DNA of 64,000 bases, taken from contig NW_005179135.1 in the NCBI RefSeq assembly GCF_000350225.1, positions 79,037 to 143,036 on the forward strand, in the 5' to 3' direction. Source of the DNA: Chondrus crispus. Lineage: Eukaryota > Rhodophyta > Florideophyceae > Gigartinales > Gigartinaceae. The position numbers and the translations under genes were made by a program. The notes under the pieces are model-generated. The model ran no database searches. It worked only from the letters and a program-made list of their open reading frames with translations, and was not told where the DNA came from. Below, piece by piece: positions 10,046-20,040 of this stretch (within the stretch, counting starts at the first letter, position 1; each line of letters begins with the position of its first letter).

Positions 10046-12504
10046 AGATCCCCTGGGCCCTGGCTCTGGCTCTCCGTTTCGAACTCGCCTTCTAATTGAC
10101 TGCTTGCTTCAAGATCCCCTGGGCCCTGGCTCTGGCTCTCCGTTTCGAACTCGCCTTCTAATTCAACCATCTTCGTCTCCTTCTCAGCAGATTGCGTGAA
10201 AACTGTTACTTTTGCCCCGAACCGCTCCACTTGACATCCATACACTTCACCACTGGAATCCATGCCCACTTGAATTCTAGTACCGAAATTTGGCAGAACA
10301 ATCTGCTCCACCATCTTTCCATCGGCTCGCGCTACACACTCACTCACAGGCCGCACCCACGGCCGTGGTGCGTATCTCTCAATTTCCTCCAGCATTTTTC
10401 GCACACAACTTGAATCCCGTGCCTTGTGCTTCACTCGCCCATATAGTTGAAAGTAAATCCCGGCACTGTTTTCACCACAAAACGGTACACTCAGTCGCGC
10501 CGCCCGCATCATCAAAACCATTCCATCCACTGCATCCTTATCTGCCCGTCCCATTCCCACCTTCCCGCTTCCTCTTTTCCCCTTCAAGTCTCTACTCAAA
10601 CCCTTCACAGCTTCCTCGTATTGCCAAACCCCGCCTCTCCGTATCACTGTCTTCACCCATCGCGCACTCAAAAATAGCCTCTTCAGATCCTCTACACACC
10701 CACCCTGTTTCAAAACACGATATATATTCTCGAAAACATACTCCTCCCGTGCGCTCTTCCCCTCTCCGTCTCGGTCCTCACTCATCGCAAGCAACCCTTC
10801 TCCTGCCCTGCACACATGCGCCATGTTCTTATACCACTCTTCTACACCCTCCTTCTTCTTCGCTTCTTCCACCGCGAAATCGTGCGTCAGATCATGCACC
10901 CGCAACCCACCACAATCCTTCTCATACTGCACTTCTACTAGTCCAACCCTTTCCATCTCCTTTGCACACCTTTCCGTCCGCTCCTCGTCCATCTCCCACA
11001 AATCTCCAACCAAACCCAAAGGTATCCGGTCTTGCTTCTTCATAACGCACAGACTCCGGTGCATTTTTCGAAACGAAAATTCACCAACTGTCTCCCCACT
11101 CCTTCCCACATCGGCCTCCAGGATATCTAGAGACGTATGCAATGTCCCATCCAACGACGAATATCCGTCCTTCGGACTCTCCCCGCGAATCGTGTTACGA
11201 CTCTTCATCCTCGAAAGGTACGCCCCCCATGCTTCTGTTACTTCTCCCTCCCATCTTTCCCTCATGTACCTCACGCTCGTTCCCGCCACGTTCAGCGCAA
11301 GCGGCAATCCGCCACACATTTTCAGTATTTCACCCACGGCTTCCTTGCATCTCGCATCATCCACTTCCTCTCCATTTGCCTCACTCGCGTGCACAAGCAT
11401 CTCAACTGCTTCTTTCCCTACCTTCTCCCTAGGCTCGAAAGCAACCCGCTCCCCAATCTGACGCAGCTCCTTATCCCTCGTGGAGTACAGTAGTCTGCTC
11501 CTCCTTCCCCCGCTGCCCCCCGCAGTCTCAGCCAGAACAGACAACTTTTGAAGGATATTCGCGTCTATATCATTCACCACCCACACATCATCAATGATGA
11601 ACAGGCACACATGACTACAAAACCACGCTTGTACCTTCGCTAACACCCTTTCAAACTCGCTCTGCTCTCGCATTTCCACAGCCGTCTGGTTCCCACCGGA
11701 CGCTTCCACAATCAGACACAGTTCTTCAATCAGCCGTCCCACGTTTCCATCTTTCCCCAACGACATGAAGTACACTCCTCCCGAGAACTCTGCCATAATC
11801 TCAACATCGTGCGCGATCGCTCGTAGAGCACATGTCTTCCCGACTCCGCCCTGTCCCACTGCTGTCGCACCCACTTGCTTGTTCCTATCTCTCCGTAGCA
11901 CAGCCGCTTTTAGACGCGACTCACACGTGTTTGGTAATCCATCGCTCCCCCGAGAATCAAGCTTCACACATATCGACGCAGGATTATGTTCGGCTCTTAT
12001 CGACGCCCTGAACATATTACCCGTGCCTCGTCTGATCGACTCGACGGCCGCGCGAGTCGCGCGAGTATCGATGCCGATCGACTCGACGGCCGTGCGAGTA
12101 TCGATGCCCGTGCTTGCTTGTACAATACGTTTGTGAAGGCGGTCCGCTTCTTGCTTTCGCTTCTCTAGGACTTCTCTATCTCCCATTGCAGAGGCGAACG
12201 CACCGAGTCTCGCTTTTGGGTCGTCCAACTCTTTCTGCAGCTCAGCGAGGGACTTCAGTATGAAGCTAGAGATGCCGTCGATTTCACGTTGGAGCAAGCG
12301 CGTGTGCTGCGACGACGTTCCATAGATCGGCATGTTTTCAAGCTCCGTGATGTCTGCCTGCAAGGTAGTGTAGGCAGTGAGCACTTCCGTAGACAGCGTT
12401 TTGTTTTCCTTGTAGGCTTTGTGTCGTTCGATGAGGCTTGCGATAAGGCGGACGACTTGCTCAGCCGGGCCAGTGAGGCCCAAGATACTGTATGGATCAG
12501 CCAT
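9943..12504 (-). CDS. STAND NTPase, N-terminal and NB-ARC part
   Basis: 853 codons from ATG 12504. Residues 1-130 form a helical N-terminal domain (MADPYSILGLTGPAEQ) similar in style to the N-terminal modules of fungal STAND proteins. A short direct repeat (GIDTR..AVESI) lies at about 133-156. The NB-ARC domain follows: P-loop GQGGVGKT at 217-224, Walker B LFIIDDVW at 301-308, sensor-like RSRLLYSTRD at about 335-344, and GGLPLAL near 395. A winged-helix and linker region reaches about residue 790. The last 35 residues are in the wrong frame: the WD40 repeats continue in the next frame (8621-10024), so one 1-bp indel near 10035-10045 splits what should be a single NB-ARC/WD40 protein. STAND proteins oligomerise on ligand sensing to trigger defence or signalling (family knowledge). 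Confidence 0.85.
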   Translation of the reverse strand: MADPYSILGLTGPAEQVVRLIASLIERHKAYKENKTLSTEVLTAYTTLQADITELENMPIYGTSSQHTRLLQREIDGISSFILKSLAELQKELDDPKARLGAFASAMGDREVLEKRKQEADRLHKRIVQASTGIDTRTAVESIGIDTRATRAAVESIRRGTGNMFRASIRAEHNPASICVKLDSRGSDGLPNTCESRLKAAVLRRDRNKQVGATAVGQGGVGKTCALRAIAHDVEIMAEFSGGVYFMSLGKDGNVGRLIEELCLIVEASGGNQTAVEMREQSEFERVLAKVQAWFCSHVCLFIIDDVWVVNDIDANILQKLSVLAETAGGSGGRRSRLLYSTRDKELRQIGERVAFEPREKVGKEAVEMLVHASEANGEEVDDARCKEAVGEILKMCGGLPLALNVAGTSVRYMRERWEGEVTEAWGAYLSRMKSRNTIRGESPKDGYSSLDGTLHTSLDILEADVGRSGETVGEFSFRKMHRSLCVMKKQDRIPLGLVGDLWEMDEERTERCAKEMERVGLVEVQYEKDCGGLRVHDLTHDFAVEEAKKKEGVEEWYKNMAHVCRAGEGLLAMSEDRDGEGKSAREEYVFENIYRVLKQGGCVEDLKRLFLSARWVKTVIRRGGVWQYEEAVKGLSRDLKGKRGSGKVGMGRADKDAVDGMVLMMRAARLSVPFCGENSAGIYFQLYGRVKHKARDSSCVRKMLEEIERYAPRPWVRPVSECVARADGKMVEQIVLPNFGTRIQVGMDSSGEVYGCQVERFGAKVTVFTQSAEKETKMVELEGEFETESQSQGPGDLEASSQLEGEFETESQSQGPGDLEASRRKMCRRQEPPAQLSVRGRRMLLWDMKTGR
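10035..10166 (-). repeat. 66-bp tandem duplication in the linker of the STAND gene
   Basis: TGCTTGCTTCAAG at 10035 recurs at 10101 (period 66, 22 codons); it duplicates an acidic Gln/Ser linker (LEGEFETESQSQ). The frameshift lies at the edge of this duplication. Confidence 0.85.
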
Positions 12505-14086
12505 GGTGCTTGCGAATAGGGGGTGTTGTTCGGATTTGAATAGGCGGCGGTAGCAAAGCGGCGCTTGCTCTTCTCTATATCTCTCTCTCTCTCGGAATCT
12601 CTTTTTTCTCTCTTGTCGTTGTCAGTCGTTACCCAAGGGTAGTCGTTTTTCGTTCTTGGTCTTCTCGCAGAGGGCGGGAAAGGTTTGCTTCCACCCTTCG
12701 CATTCGAATAAATGCAGGACATCCAATGGCCCACAGCTATTTTACGGCAAGTGCCCGATTGAGAGTGAAGTCTGGAGTGATTTCCTACATTCCTCAAAGG
12801 AGAGAGCGGCAGTGGTGCGGATTGTTGCTGCGGTGTTGGCACATCGTGAGTTCAGTAAGGCTGCTCTCGCGACGCACTGACAGAGTCGCATTCAGGAGAA
12901 TACGTCCCAATAATGGCCCTGGGTACCAGAGCCTGTGACCCAGAGCCTGTGACCCAGAGCCATACAACTTTGGTCCCAACTACCAGGGCTCATGGCTCCG
13001 TAAAATCCTGGTTGACAATTGATTTTTCTGATATTCGCCTCAAACGGCACTCCCATTGGTCCCGGTGGTGGACCTTGTTGGATCCTGCAAGCAAGGCCTC
13101 AATGATGGAATATTTCCATCCACCCTCGATCGGAGCTGTAATGCGATCCGGCATCTTTGAAAAGGTTGATGAATGTTTCTGAAGTTTCAAAGGTTCCCAA
13201 AGTGCTGCCGAAAGTTTGAGCAACTTTTTCTGCGAAACTCAGAAACATTCTGGAGACGTGCACCCTCGCATTAAAACGTTTGCGGAAATTTTAGGCGAAA
13301 CTATAAACGTCCGTGCAAGTTTTGGAAAGACGTGGTCACAAGCATAACTGGACTTACAGTGACAGGTATTTCCCGTAGCGATTCCATCATGCTTCGTCCA
13401 CTGTTGGCAGTGGCGCACCAATGATATTTAAACGATTAAAAATGCGCTACAACACGGCATACCAGGCGAGCTGAGTCATGGACCCAACACCAGGGGCAAA
13501 AATGAGACGGGGCCAGGGCCAGACGTCTCGGAGCGGATGACCGCGCAGGACCTATTCTCCTGATCGCGACTCTGACAAGAATTCTACGCCAGCAACGAGA
13601 GCTGCAAGGGACTCCAGGGAGGCGTATGATACAGTGCTGTACTCCAGGGGCTTGTCCAGTCCATCGGTAATACAGTACAGTACTGCAACGAAAGCCGTAG
13701 GGCGATACGAGTACGGTACCCTCGCGGAGGGCACGTACCCCGGAGGGCACGTACCCCGCCTGAAGGTCCCCCCAAGTCGAGTCATGCGCCGAGTGGGCAG
13801 GTGGACTTGTTGGACACCGTCGCGGCGAGAACCGGTCTGCGAGCTTTGATGGACAAGATAGAAAGCTCGCCCACATGCAAAGTGACGCGCGACTATCGCA
13901 AGCCATTCAGTGCCGCCAACCCGGCAGAGATGGCGCAGGTCGCCGAGAGACCCCAACACAGGGACGGCCGGGCAATGATTGCCCGCACGCGCTTGGTGGC
14001 GGAATGTCCCCGGATTCAGAAGCGTTGGTGCCAACGCCAGCAAGACGGGCCGGACGAGGACAGGGGAGGGGGTTCCAGGCAGGCGG
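12505..14086. other. intergenic; no supported gene
   Basis: Upstream region of the STAND gene with a CT-repeat near 12575-12600. GAGCCTGTGACCC is repeated near 12930-12955, and GGAGGGCACGTACCCC is repeated at about 13728-13760. Several overlapping ORFs (for example 13552-14043, minus) show no recognisable domain. Confidence 0.4.
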
Positions 14087-14148
14087 CCGGCAGGGGTCCG
14101 GCAGGGGTCCGGCAGGGGTCCGGCAGGGGTCCGGCAGGGGTCCGGCAG
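14087..14148. repeat. 11-bp tandem repeat
   Basis: Five to six perfect copies of GGGGTCCGGCA in a row; a small minisatellite. Confidence 0.9.
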
Positions 14149-14412
14149 TGGAAGCAGTCGGTGCGATCCGTAGGCGTGAATTTGTAAAAAGAATTACAGA
14201 TATCCTAAATCAGTTGCCTCATGTTCCTATCAAAACGTTCTGTAATGCCCAAATCTGAATCACAGATTCGGACGTGTCCCTCCTGCTCCAGGCGCCAGGC
14301 ATAAGAGTTCATGATAAAATGTGGCAAAGTGACGTTTTTTTTTTCTAGGCATGTCTGGTGAAAAGGCCGTATCCTACCCAGTCCTTCACCGATTTTGACA
14401 TTTTAAAGCTCA

Positions 14413-14658
14413 GGGCCATTCCATTCATCGTGATTGGCAATCCTGCAATCACGCAATCACGCGATCACGCCATTAATTTAACGTCTTTCTGCAAGTTGGA
14501 GCACAAGATTAATTTTAAGTCGATTGTTTATTTCTTTAATGAGCATGACCATTTTTTAGGAAACTTAATATAAACAACCAACCACAAGGGAGCAGCCACC
14601 ATTTATTGACGTGATTGCGTGATTGCGTGATTGCCAATCACGATGAATGGAATGGCCC
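14413..14658. mobile_element. MITE, 246 bp, TSD TCA
   Basis: Ends are inverted repeats: GGGCCATTCCATTCATCG at the left and its reverse complement at the right, extending inward through ATTGGCAATC for about 30 bp. Internally it has repeated CAATCACG boxes. Direct repeat TCA flanks it (14410-14412, 14659-14661), a 3-bp duplication as made by PIF/Harbinger-type transposases. No coding capacity. Confidence 0.8.
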
Positions 14659-14685
14659 TCAATAAACACATAAAGCGCGCGTATA

Positions 14686-16959
14686 CAGTACCGTTCTCAC
14701 TGGTTTAATTCTGGACACTTTCCAGAAGTGCAAAAATCAACGTTTTTACCAATCAGACCAAGGTTTTTTTGCCATTCCTGAGCTCGTCAACAGACGGAAA
14801 ATGGGAAAAGGGGTCAATTCTGGACAGGGAGTTGAGCACTCTTATCGATAGTGAGACAAACCGACGAGGCCTGAGGCTGCCACTTCCGTTCTCTCGTCTT
14901 CAACACACCCTTGCCCGCCGATATTGCTACTTCTTCGGACTTGGCGCCATGACGCAATTGGAATATCATCCAAAACGTCTCCCTTTAAGTCAATCAGCCT
15001 TTGCACGAAACACCGTCCTCACCTGGACAACGGTTTTCTTTGTTCCCTTCAAATTTGGTCCCTGTGATAGGTATCGGAGTGCTCTGTTCAATGGCGTTTT
15101 CAGAATTGAAGACACTCTCAAGTCTTCGCTTTGGGGTCCCTTTTTCTGACCTTGCTTGAAGACTCTGGGCTCCGGCCATGCGTGCATTGACTTTACGACC
15201 ACGTTGTGAAGTCTTTGCAAGCTTGGGTGGAGAGACCTGCGAATCAAGCAGTCTGTTGACATTGAGCTCGTCGTTCAATAGTACCTGTATCTCTTCTAGT
15301 GTATTACTGGCCGAGCCAGGGCCGTTTGATAATTGTCTAATTCTGTCTAGCAAGGCGCACAATTCATTTCTAACCTGATTCTCCCAAATGAGAATCACGA
15401 ACTGCCCGACTACTTCGTGTGTTCACACTACTGCACAAAGGTCCTTTGAGGTTATCACTGACTTGACGAGGCGCAATTCGGTCAAGAAACCTAAAATCCA
15501 TTGGCCATAATCCAGACCCATAAAATGCCTTCCTGGCAATCTCTGGAGTGAACGCGCGATAACCCGCCACAGCGAGCTTTATCTTAAAAGCAGAGTTTGC
15601 CCACGTCATGTGGCTGATCATCAGGAGCTCATCCCGTGTAGACCGAACCGTTTTTTGAAAAATTCTATTCACAGACTGGTCGCACGGCTGCAACAGAGGG
15701 GTTGTATTAGCAGGCAACTTGACCACCAAAATTCGAAGCTTCTCGCATTCTTCGAGCCATACATCGCCCTGTCTAGAACTGTGTCCGTCTAATAGGAGAA
15801 GGATATGCTCATGGAATGGTACTGTTTTCGCGCATGTGGATTGATATGATGAATAACTTTGACAATTACGGCTTTGTCGATTGAGCCGTGTGGTGTAACA
15901 ACAAGCTCTGCGTCATGAGGAAACCATTTTTCGTTGCACAACCAGTGTACTACACCATTCATATTAGTGAAGTCCTCCCTATCGAGAGGCCTACGCCATG
16001 ATTTCATGACTTTCTTACCAGAGACTATCAAAAAAAGGGGCACTATGTTGCCACATGCTGCGACAGCAAGTCCTGCTGTCAAGTGCTTACCGGGATCCCT
16101 AATGCGCAAGCGAGCACCGCCCTGCTTGCTGCTGGACGAGGTGAAGCACTTGACGTTACGACCGTACTCACCGCATACAGCGGTTTCATCCCAGTTCCAT
16201 ATTTTGTGAGGGTCTCTGAGGACCTCTGGGAACTCTTTCTGAAGTTTCAAAATAACTTCCTTCAGACTGCCCATATGTGTTGAATTCTCTGCCGCTAGCC
16301 TTGCCATGGAAACGTTCTGGGATGCCCTATAGGCCAATTCTCTATGTCGTGCTCTGAATGAGCGTACGGCGTCGGAGGATTGGACGCGGTTGGAGAATGC
16401 ATTTTCTCTTCCTGTCGATATCTTGCCCTGAATGCTCTTCATTAGAGAACAGCCAACGGCAAAACCTTTCTCAGCTTCTTCGAGAGTCTTGTGAACGACA
16501 AGACTCTGCTCAGCACTTGTGAGAACTGTGCGACGGCCTGCGAAGTGTTTTTCCGGATCGAGCAGTTTTGCGAGCTGTTGCGTGTCCCCATCTATGATAG
16601 CCTTTCGAATATTATACACTGTCGTGCGAGTGACACCACTTCGAGTGGACACTTCCCTTGGAGAGATGCTGCGCTGCAGGAGCTGTAATGCTTTGTCCCG
16701 TCTGATACGCTCATCTTTTCTTTTACCAATCCCTTTGTTATGTGCGATAGTTTGAGAGCACATGGAGCTCGGCATGTTCGCACCACCGATCAGGAGCATT
16801 GTCTACGGAAGCATGAGGGAGTTGGGAGAGGGGCGGTAGGCATTGAAGGATGGGGGAGGGGTGTGTGAGAGAGATAAAGAGGTTCGAAGGCGGGGTACTC
16901 AAAAATATATTGTCCAGAATTGACCCTTTTCCAGAATTAGACCAGTGAGAACGGTACTG
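14686..16959 (-). mobile_element. pogo-like (Tc1/mariner superfamily) DNA transposon
   Basis: The ends CAGTACCGTTCTCACTGGT and its reverse complement form inverted repeats of about 30 bp with one mismatch, flanked by TA on each side (14684-14685 and 16960-16961), the target of Tc1/mariner/pogo elements. A second inverted pair, GGGTCAATTCTGGAC, lies just inside each end (about 14813 and 16911). The interior holds one transposase gene on the minus strand. Length is 2274 bp. Confidence 0.88.
14994..16799 (-). pseudogene. pogo/DDE_1 transposase, frameshifted
   Basis: From ATG 16799 the N-terminus has a helix-turn-helix (ISPREVSTRSGVTRTTVY). The DDE domain follows: first Asp in IWNWDETAV, a block GLAVAACGNIVPLFLIVSGK, second Asp in LLLLDGHSS, third Asp in LQPCDQSVN. 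The frame shifts by one base near 15825 (before the second Asp) and again near 15390, where a basic C-terminal tail begins. With two shifts the copy cannot make a whole enzyme. Transposase would cut and paste the element at TA sites. Confidence 0.85.
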
Positions 16960-17107
16960 TAGCTTTACAAATGTAACGAAATCACATCATGTGTTTATTC
17001 AAAGGAATGAAGTCACTTAAATGAACCACTTTTACAGGTCTGAATCGCATGGAAACTAATTTGGCAACCTCAAATAATGGCCGTGGCCCGAAAAAACTCT
17101 TTATTCT

Positions 17108-17509
17108 TGTCGTTGATATACGCTCTGCATGCTGATTTCCGTTCACCGCCGACCGGTACTGTAGACCTAATTTTGAGTAAGTTTTTGTCACGTGCTATTT
17201 AATTTATTCAGAGTTTAGGATCGAACTGAACGCGCCGTCGAGCACTCGACGGCCACGCTCGTCGTCCCCACATAAGCGGCAAGTGAGGCATGATTAGAGA
17301 GAGAGGGACAGAATAAAAGTCAGAAGTAAACCATCCGCTTGGTCTTCTTCGCTCGCTAAGGCGCTTCGCCTAGCCTTTCTTTCTGCCCCCCGCCCTCTTT
17401 CCTTCCTATTCCTCCTCCTGTCTTCGACCCTTCCCGCGCGGGCTCCGCCACACGTTAGATTGTGCTCACGGGCAGCTTCGCGCGAGCCTACGAACCGCGT
17501 TCAACGACA
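17108..17509 (+). repeat. 5' LTR of copia element
   Basis: 402 bp, TG...CA. A C/T-rich tract near 17380-17430 follows a candidate transcription start region. The paired LTR is at 24219. Confidence 0.92.
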
Positions 17510-17555
17510 ATCCGGATTCTGAACCTTTTGTAGGCTCTAGACCGTTTTATCAACT

Positions 17556-20008
17556 ATGATTTCTGGTGCTACAACTCGTGGTCAGCTGCTGACGCATTAC
17601 GAGCGTCTCAAGAAGAGTGTCGAAAACGTGAGACTTCCTGATGATTTTCTAAAGGATTTGGTTGCTGTTGCCAAGGCTGTCCTGGACATGTATCCAATCA
17701 TAAGCTCTTCGTCGACATCCTCCCCCATGCCTGGCGCTGAAGAAGTAGAAGAACACATCCAGAACCTTCTACCCTCTCCCGTTGATATATTCATTGATCG
17801 ACTCTTTCGCGCCCCTCTCTTCGCTCTGGTCACCCTTCACAATGTTGCCGCCTTTTACGGTTGTGTGTGCCCACAAGAGCCGATATTCGATATGCTGAAT
17901 CTGTCCGACGATGACAAAAGCAATAAGAATGTGGCTATTCATGTTTGGTTCGCCGACTTTATCGACTGTGATCGAGAAACCATTTTCGCTGCCGTTGATC
18001 GTTTCAAAACCACTCGAGGTTCCCCCGATTTGATCCGCCGTCTGTCTGTCCGTGCATCTTTGAATGATCCTCGAACCGAGCAGGGCGTTCCGTCGGGCAA
18101 CATAGCTACACCGGAGAATGAAAATGCCGCCCATCCCGATACACGTACAGGCTCGTTCAATCGTGAGAACCAAGGCATCAGACATTCTCCTCGTCGTTCG
18201 GAGGTTCGCTGGTTGTCAACTGACGATCCTGAAGATGTGAATGAGGGCGATTTCAATGACTCTCGTCAGGCTACGAATGTCTTTCACTATTCCAAGGACA
18301 ACAAGTTTACTGGAGATTTGTCACAGTCAATTGAAATGACTCTCAGGGACTACAATGTCTGTGCTCGCCAGCATCGTCTTAAGCCTCGTCAGAAAGCCGA
18401 TTTCTTCATTAACGTACTTGCCGGTCCAGCCCGTACATTCTTCTTTAACAATGCTACGGATACTATGGGCTTCGAAGAGATGGCGCACATGATGACTCTC
18501 GAGTGCAACAGCGATGCTCGTCAACTACAAGTTCAAGGGATGCTTGAGACTCTACGCTTAGAAACGCATATGTCAGAGCATGATGTTTCAAACCCGTCTG
18601 TGTAGTATAACTACAAAAGAATTAGATTAGAAATTGGATCCGGCTCTGTAAGGCACGAACCTTACAGACAGCCGGTACCACACGTGTACGGGGGCACGCG
18701 CCCCCACATGTACTATACGTGTACAACACGTATACAGTCAGCCCCGTCGGCTGACAGTGCCGACTACAGTAGTGCCCCATAGTACAGTACGTACTGTACT
18801 AAGTTACGATAGACTAATTGTACATTAAATGACGGAGCGGACCGGCGGCGGCGAAGGGGACAAGCACGGACTTGTCCACGACCGACCGCCTAGGTCTGAC
18901 TTCCAGCTTATCCTAAGGAAGCTTCCGTTAGGTACCTTAAGGCGAGACCGAGCGCGGGTAGAGGACGCGCGAGCACGCGAGCGAGCCTAGATCCACCTCC
19001 GCCCGTCAGCGCTGGAACGTAACCCAGCGCTGCTCCGGGGCGTCGAGGCGTAGATCGGCCCGCGCGTGTGCGCGTCCTCCCCCGATCCCGCTCTACCACG
19101 CTACCCGGGCCCATGCTCCGGTTTCGTTAGCTGGTCCGACTTCCCCCGTCTTCTCGTACGTACGGGTCTTCCAGGACTAAGCATACACCCCTATCCGTTT
19201 AGGGGTGTTTATGCTACAGTCTGAGGGTCTCACGCAGATAATTGATCTTCTCGGGCGTCTTACCCCGCAGTGCCAACCGCAGTTTCGTTCCAACGCTAAC
19301 AAGATAAACTACCTCCGCAAAGCTGTAATGGGATTCTCGTGGGCGATGACCCCAATTGGAAACATCATAACTGCTAAACATACGTTTAACGGTTTTGTCA
19401 CGGCTATAAGGGAGCATCTTCAACTTGAAAGCGAAATTAAGATGTCGAATACCTCTGCAGCGGGTTCACATTTTCTTAAAGATGGTACCTATCATCAACA
19501 GTATGGGAGACATCCTAAGTTTGTTCAGAAGTATGGTTCTTCTACACGAATGACGTCCAATAATCGAACTCCTCAGTCCCCCGACTCGTTCTCTGAGAGC
19601 CGGCGTAAAGGGATCTGTCATCGCTGCAAGCAGAAGTGGAATCCTGGACATAGTTGTCAACAGGGATCCATTCGTAACTACGTCAGAGATCGACTTAAGA
19701 ACGGTGATGCCGCTGTTCACATCGTATCAGACCTGGTCCTCCGAATGGAGGGAGATCCGCAAGATGACTTGGTCTCTTCTGATCATGATGAAGAAGACAC
19801 TAACCAGATGGATGTGCGCTTATGTGGCACTCAGGATGAACTTGCCCTATTTGATGACATGGTGAACGCAGAAGAGACTATCGAAACTCGCTTCGTGGAT
19901 CAAGTTGACAAAGAATGGTTCACCAACATTTTGTCTGCTTCGCTATCTGCGGATAACAGCTCAAAGCCGAAGCGTCTTTCGGATTTTGGGGCAGGCGACG
20001 ATCAATAA
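17556..20008 (+). pseudogene. copia Gag, interrupted by a solo LTR
   Basis: The frame opens at ATG 17556 and is coding up to 18600; a 618-bp solo LTR then intervenes, and coding resumes in register at 19224. The first part contains a Gag core (FTGDLSQSIEMTLRDY, AGPARTFFF). The second part carries a zinc knuckle of unusual spacing, CHRCKQKWNPGHSC (C-x2-C-x7-H-x-C), then an acidic tail ending at 20008. The knuckle wording resembles those in plant gypsy Gags (W-x-P-G-H-x-C) rather than the usual CCHC. The LTR insertion adds a stop after about 350 codons. Confidence 0.85.
18601..19218 (+). mobile_element. solo LTR (Ty3/gypsy type), TSD GTCTG
   Basis: 618 bp starting TGTAGTATAACTAC and ending TTTATGCTACA, flanked by GTCTG at 18596-18600 and 19219-19223. 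It is a relative of the 593-bp LTRs at 31959 and 45031: shared blocks include AATTAGATTAG, the GTAAGG..CCTTAC hairpin, GTCAGCC..GGCTGAC, GACAAG..CTTGTC and CTCCGGGGCGTCGAGGCGTAG. It arose by insertion of a gypsy element into this gag followed by LTR-LTR recombination. A perfect 20-bp palindrome centred near 18790 (AGTACAGTAC/GTACTGTACT) is private to this copy. Confidence 0.93.
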
Positions 20009-20040
20009 AGCCTCGGGATCGCCGCCATTGCAAATGGGCC

